Source: Homarus americanus
Lineage: Eukaryota; Arthropoda; Malacostraca; Decapoda; Nephropidae
Length of the DNA: 64,000 bases
Assembly (NCBI RefSeq): GCF_018991925.1
Contig: NW_024737042.1
Coordinates: 18,060,635 to 18,124,634 of the forward strand
Direction of reading: 5' to 3'
Positions 61,062 to 64,000 of this stretch are shown piece after piece (positions within the stretch are counted from its first letter, which is position 1; every line of letters begins with the position of its first letter). The notes under the pieces were generated by a model. It saw only the letters and a program-made list of their open reading frames with translations, was not told the DNA's origin and did not search any database. The position numbers and the translations under genes were made by a program.

Positions 61062-62040
61062 ATATACGGGACGATAATTTAAATATAGAAGCGTGTCACT
61101 ATGCACCTGCGTGTAATAATAAGATCACACACCTGAATAAGTAAATGCTGCAGCCAATCCCTGATTAATACCTGGCCTGTATATCACGTCATTATTTACG
61201 CACACTCAGCCATCAACAACTATGTGAATACACAGGAAACTATTTTTACCCAAATTGAAATAAAACGCACAACGAATGCTACTTTATCTAATAAAAAACA
61301 GTGCATTTATGTGGCAGTATTTGCTTCACATTTTCCGCCTGTCAGTCAACAAGAATGTAGCAACTGGTGGAATGGAGTGAGGGAAACAAGGGAATACCTG
61401 CAGCAGTACCGTCCTCCGTCCGGGAAAATTATTTAACGAACGAAAATTTAAGATCAGGAGACTAGACCCAGCACAGAAAACAACAAAGATGGCAGAACAT
61501 TCGCGTTGCAAGAGCTGTTTTAAGCATCTTCAGAAAAAGGAGAGATATAGCCTTGTCTCCGGAGGTCACCCATTACTTTCATTATCTGGGGTTATGATTA
61601 TGACCTGGTTATAGTGAGTGTCGCTATGGTACAAAGCGGATCGAGATCTCTTAGACAGGGGTCACATGGCCAACACATTACCTTTGGTAAAAAAAATCCT
61701 TACTGGGTATGACCTCCTTACTCACTGTGACAGCAACAACTCAGGAATGACCTTGATGTCAGGGGGTTACACTTCAACGTACAGGCAGTGAGGTCTTAAT
61801 TCTTTCTGGTCTCCACTTGTTACTATCCAGCCCCATGAGTGCCAGCAATTTGGTTCCTCACAGCCTGTAATTCTCTCGACTCCAGAAGATGTATAATTAA
61901 CTTTGATGCAGGGAACTCTACACACGCGTGGCTCCCTGAGAGACGACAACGCTTTACAACACTCATTCTGCGGCCTGACAACATGAGTCCTACTGTACAA
62001 ATCTCGGAACATACGACTGCACTTCACATGGGCCTCAGTT
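61060..62040. other. Unique DNA, no recognised gene
   Basis: Only short frames of 60-90 codons with no motif recognised. Confidence 0.5.
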
Positions 62041-62044
62041 CTAA

Positions 62045-62225
62045 TAGACCCTAACCCAATCTAACCTAACACAACTTTACCTACCCTGATTTTACTTAAT
62101 CCAACCTACATTACCTAATCTAATAAAAGCTAACCAAACCTAACCTAAGTTAACCAAACCTAACCCAACCTAGCGTAACCCAATCTAATCAAACTTATCC
62201 TAACCAAACCCAATCAAATCATCGA
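62045..62225. repeat. Very degenerate CCTAA-like tract
   Basis: CTAACC, CAATC and TTACC pentamer variants with C-rich strand on plus, the same orientation as 34468-35560. Confidence 0.65.
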
Positions 62226-63330
62226 AATTGGGTCCAATGTGTTTAGAATCCGTGTGAACCGGGGCCCCCATTAAGGGTTAATCCCAATCGCAGTGGTTAG
62301 ATTGGGTCCTGTTAGGACTGGGGGACTATGCTCTTAGAACCTCTTTGACTAATTACCCCAAAAGACACATTTTTCACCTGGACAAACGATGGACTCGATC
62401 GGAAAGAGTCCAGTGGTGTAGAGACGTTAGTGGCGTGAGTCCTATAATGACAGATAGTCCGGGAGTCTGAAGAAATATCATCTTTAATACTAAGAGTCTG
62501 GGAGAAGTTGGTTATAAAGATGATGTTTCTTCAGTGTTTGGTCTTCCTCTTCATCACACAATAGACTAATGGGAGCCTCGCGGTGGTCGCCTGCCTCTGT
62601 GTGTCTTTACTTGGACGATTTTCTCTCGATAGATATAAGACGTTGAGTACATAATGTGACATCCTTCAGTGTGGTTTAGAGTGAGTGTTTGTAATGGTGA
62701 GTTTCAGAGTCGGCCATCATCATTATCATCATTATCATCATCATCATCATCAATCATCGTCACTGTTACCGCCAATGAAATGGTAAGTGTGCGACGTCTG
62801 GATAAGAATGGTGTTTAATGGTCAAAACCTGTCAATACATTGTTAATGTCAACACTTTACTCATGGTTTGTGGATTACAAGTTAGGTGAGAAATACGGCT
62901 TCGTATAGTATACAATGACAACATATGTACAATGGCAACAGCATTTACTACACACTTATCTGAATATTAAAAAGGAGCAAGCAGTATTTCCCAATACATA
63001 TAATTTTAGAACAATAAAGCCTCGTATGAGCATAGACTTACGTGTAACGAGTCTTATACTACTTATATTCTGTAGGTGACAGTGCTCAAAGCTCGAAGTG
63101 TGTCTTAAACTGACCCGCCCAGGACAGATCACAGGCGGAGTTATGGTCCGGTTTCAGCAGAACCGCCACCATCAACACTGCTGGCCTCCCTTCATTCCTT
63201 CAACTTAACTAGTTAACTCCATGTTCATATCAACTATTTTTCCATATTACCGTTATCATAACACCCACATATGTTATCATAAATTCCACAATTACCGCTC
63301 GCCCAGTGCGGGGCGGTAACAGTCACCAGC
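62226..63330. other. Unique DNA with a small (ATC)n tract
   Basis: An ATC/ATT trinucleotide run at about 62717-62756. No gene recognised. Confidence 0.5.
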
Positions 63331-63349
63331 ATCGTCGTCACTACCAGTA

Positions 63350-63700
63350 TAACCACCATCATTAGTACCATCATCATCATTTTCATCACTACCATACAAG
63401 TAGATCCACCATTACTACTATCACCACCACCATAACAACCACTACCACAACAGCCACCACTACCACTACAACAACAACCAGCTATTACAACCACAACCAT
63501 TACCGCCAAAACTACCACAATCATCACTACCATACTAGTAGCTCTACCACCACCACAACAGCAGAAGATACCACCACCACAACAGCAGCAGCAGATACCA
63601 CCACCACAACAACAGCAGCAGATACCACCACCACAACAGCAGCAGATACCACCACCACAACAACAGCAGCAGATACCACCACCACAACCACCACCACCCA
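63350..63700. repeat. ACC/CAG trinucleotide region with 21-27-bp units
   Basis: Imperfect ACC/ATC triplets, then about five copies of ATACCACCACCACAACAG followed by two to three CAG/AGC triplets (63560-63690). The minus-strand 176-codon frame is composition-driven. Confidence 0.85.
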
Positions 63701-63779
63701 TAGCACCACTACCACCACCTGTACTGTATTCACCCAAGGCTGACGAAATACAAGCAACTGCCAAACAAGGTCACTGTTA
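63433..63779 (+). other. Possible coding stretch with PPPQQQ repeats (weak)
   Basis: One plus frame is open from just after a stop near 63432 to TAA at 63779 with no ATG. It reads PPPQQQQI repeats and then a less repetitive end, PPPVLYSPKADEIQATAKQG. A proline/glutamine exon is possible, but triplet repeats give such frames by chance, and no clear splice site was established. Confidence 0.2.
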
Positions 63780-64000
63780 ATGAAAGTCGCCGCGAGATTT
63801 AAGACCAGCAGGACTTACAATTAGTACAAGCTAAGGTCATGCAGCAGGCTCTCCCGGGAGGTCAAATGAGGTCATACATCGCGGAGACGTACAGCACGGG
63901 AGGGACTATAGGCTCTGACATGGCATTAGCATGTACACAGAGCCCAGGGAGACAGTGGTGCAAATGTACCTGTGTGATCATTTGCATGAGGAATGGCAAC
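63780..64000. other. Unique DNA at window edge
   Basis: No feature recognised. Confidence 0.5.

Noticed and set aside
63234..63764. 176-codon Gly/Cys-rich minus frame
   Set aside because: Composition is dictated by ACC/CAG triplet repeats; no flanking coding evidence.

Overview
This is a repeat-dominated piece of an animal draft genome, most likely an arthropod and probably a decapod crustacean. The reasons are degenerate arrays of the arthropod telomeric pentamer TTAGG/CCTAA, a mix of CR1-like, Jockey-like, RNase-H-bearing and Penelope-like retroelements, very long CA/TA/GT microsatellites and tens of kilobases of satellite DNA. The species is inference. A 100-N assembly gap lies at 18777-18876. 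I found no intact host protein-coding gene, tRNA, rRNA or CRISPR. Long open frames inside the arrays come from stop-poor repeat units. All recognisable coding sequence belongs to mobile elements.

Layout. 1-3100: two decayed non-LTR retrotransposon fragments. 3265-5692: a 25-bp minisatellite, then CA/GA/TA/GATA microsatellites. 5700-8240: mostly unique DNA with a 31-bp minisatellite. 8240-13690: a huge (CCA)n / CACGTCCACACGCC minisatellite. 13880-18165: a nearly complete CR1-like LINE with an intact ORF1 (coiled coil plus SGNH esterase), a broken endonuclease and a long open reverse transcriptase (RT). 18557-18765: a truncated LTR beside the gap. 18877-32650: a 13.8-kb satellite with 49/34-bp units and higher-order structure. 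32700-35560: G-rich TTAGG-derived and C-rich CCTAA-derived arms facing each other across about 0.8 kb. 35570-41215: a 17-bp satellite.

41370-64000 is an accessory mosaic: a Penelope-like remnant (42862-43640), a reverse-strand CR1-like LINE split by a solo LTR with a 4-bp target duplication (44313-45848), a Jockey-like LINE (about 47170-54486) split twice by 2.2-2.5-kb TGTAACG...CGTTACA LTR-like elements, and a compact non-coding two-LTR retrotransposon (54487-56340) with visible primer-binding site and polypurine tract. Beyond it lie a 21-bp satellite (57517-58750), a hAT-type transposase remnant (59580-60250, minus) and more simple repeats.

Nothing here acts as a cellular pathway. The biology is layered transposon insertion and satellite turnover. 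The items most worth follow-up are the facing telomere-like arms, the compact LTR retrotransposon, paired direct repeats downstream of a TATA box in the long LTR family that match each other within a copy but differ between copies, and the higher-order duplication within the 49-bp satellite.
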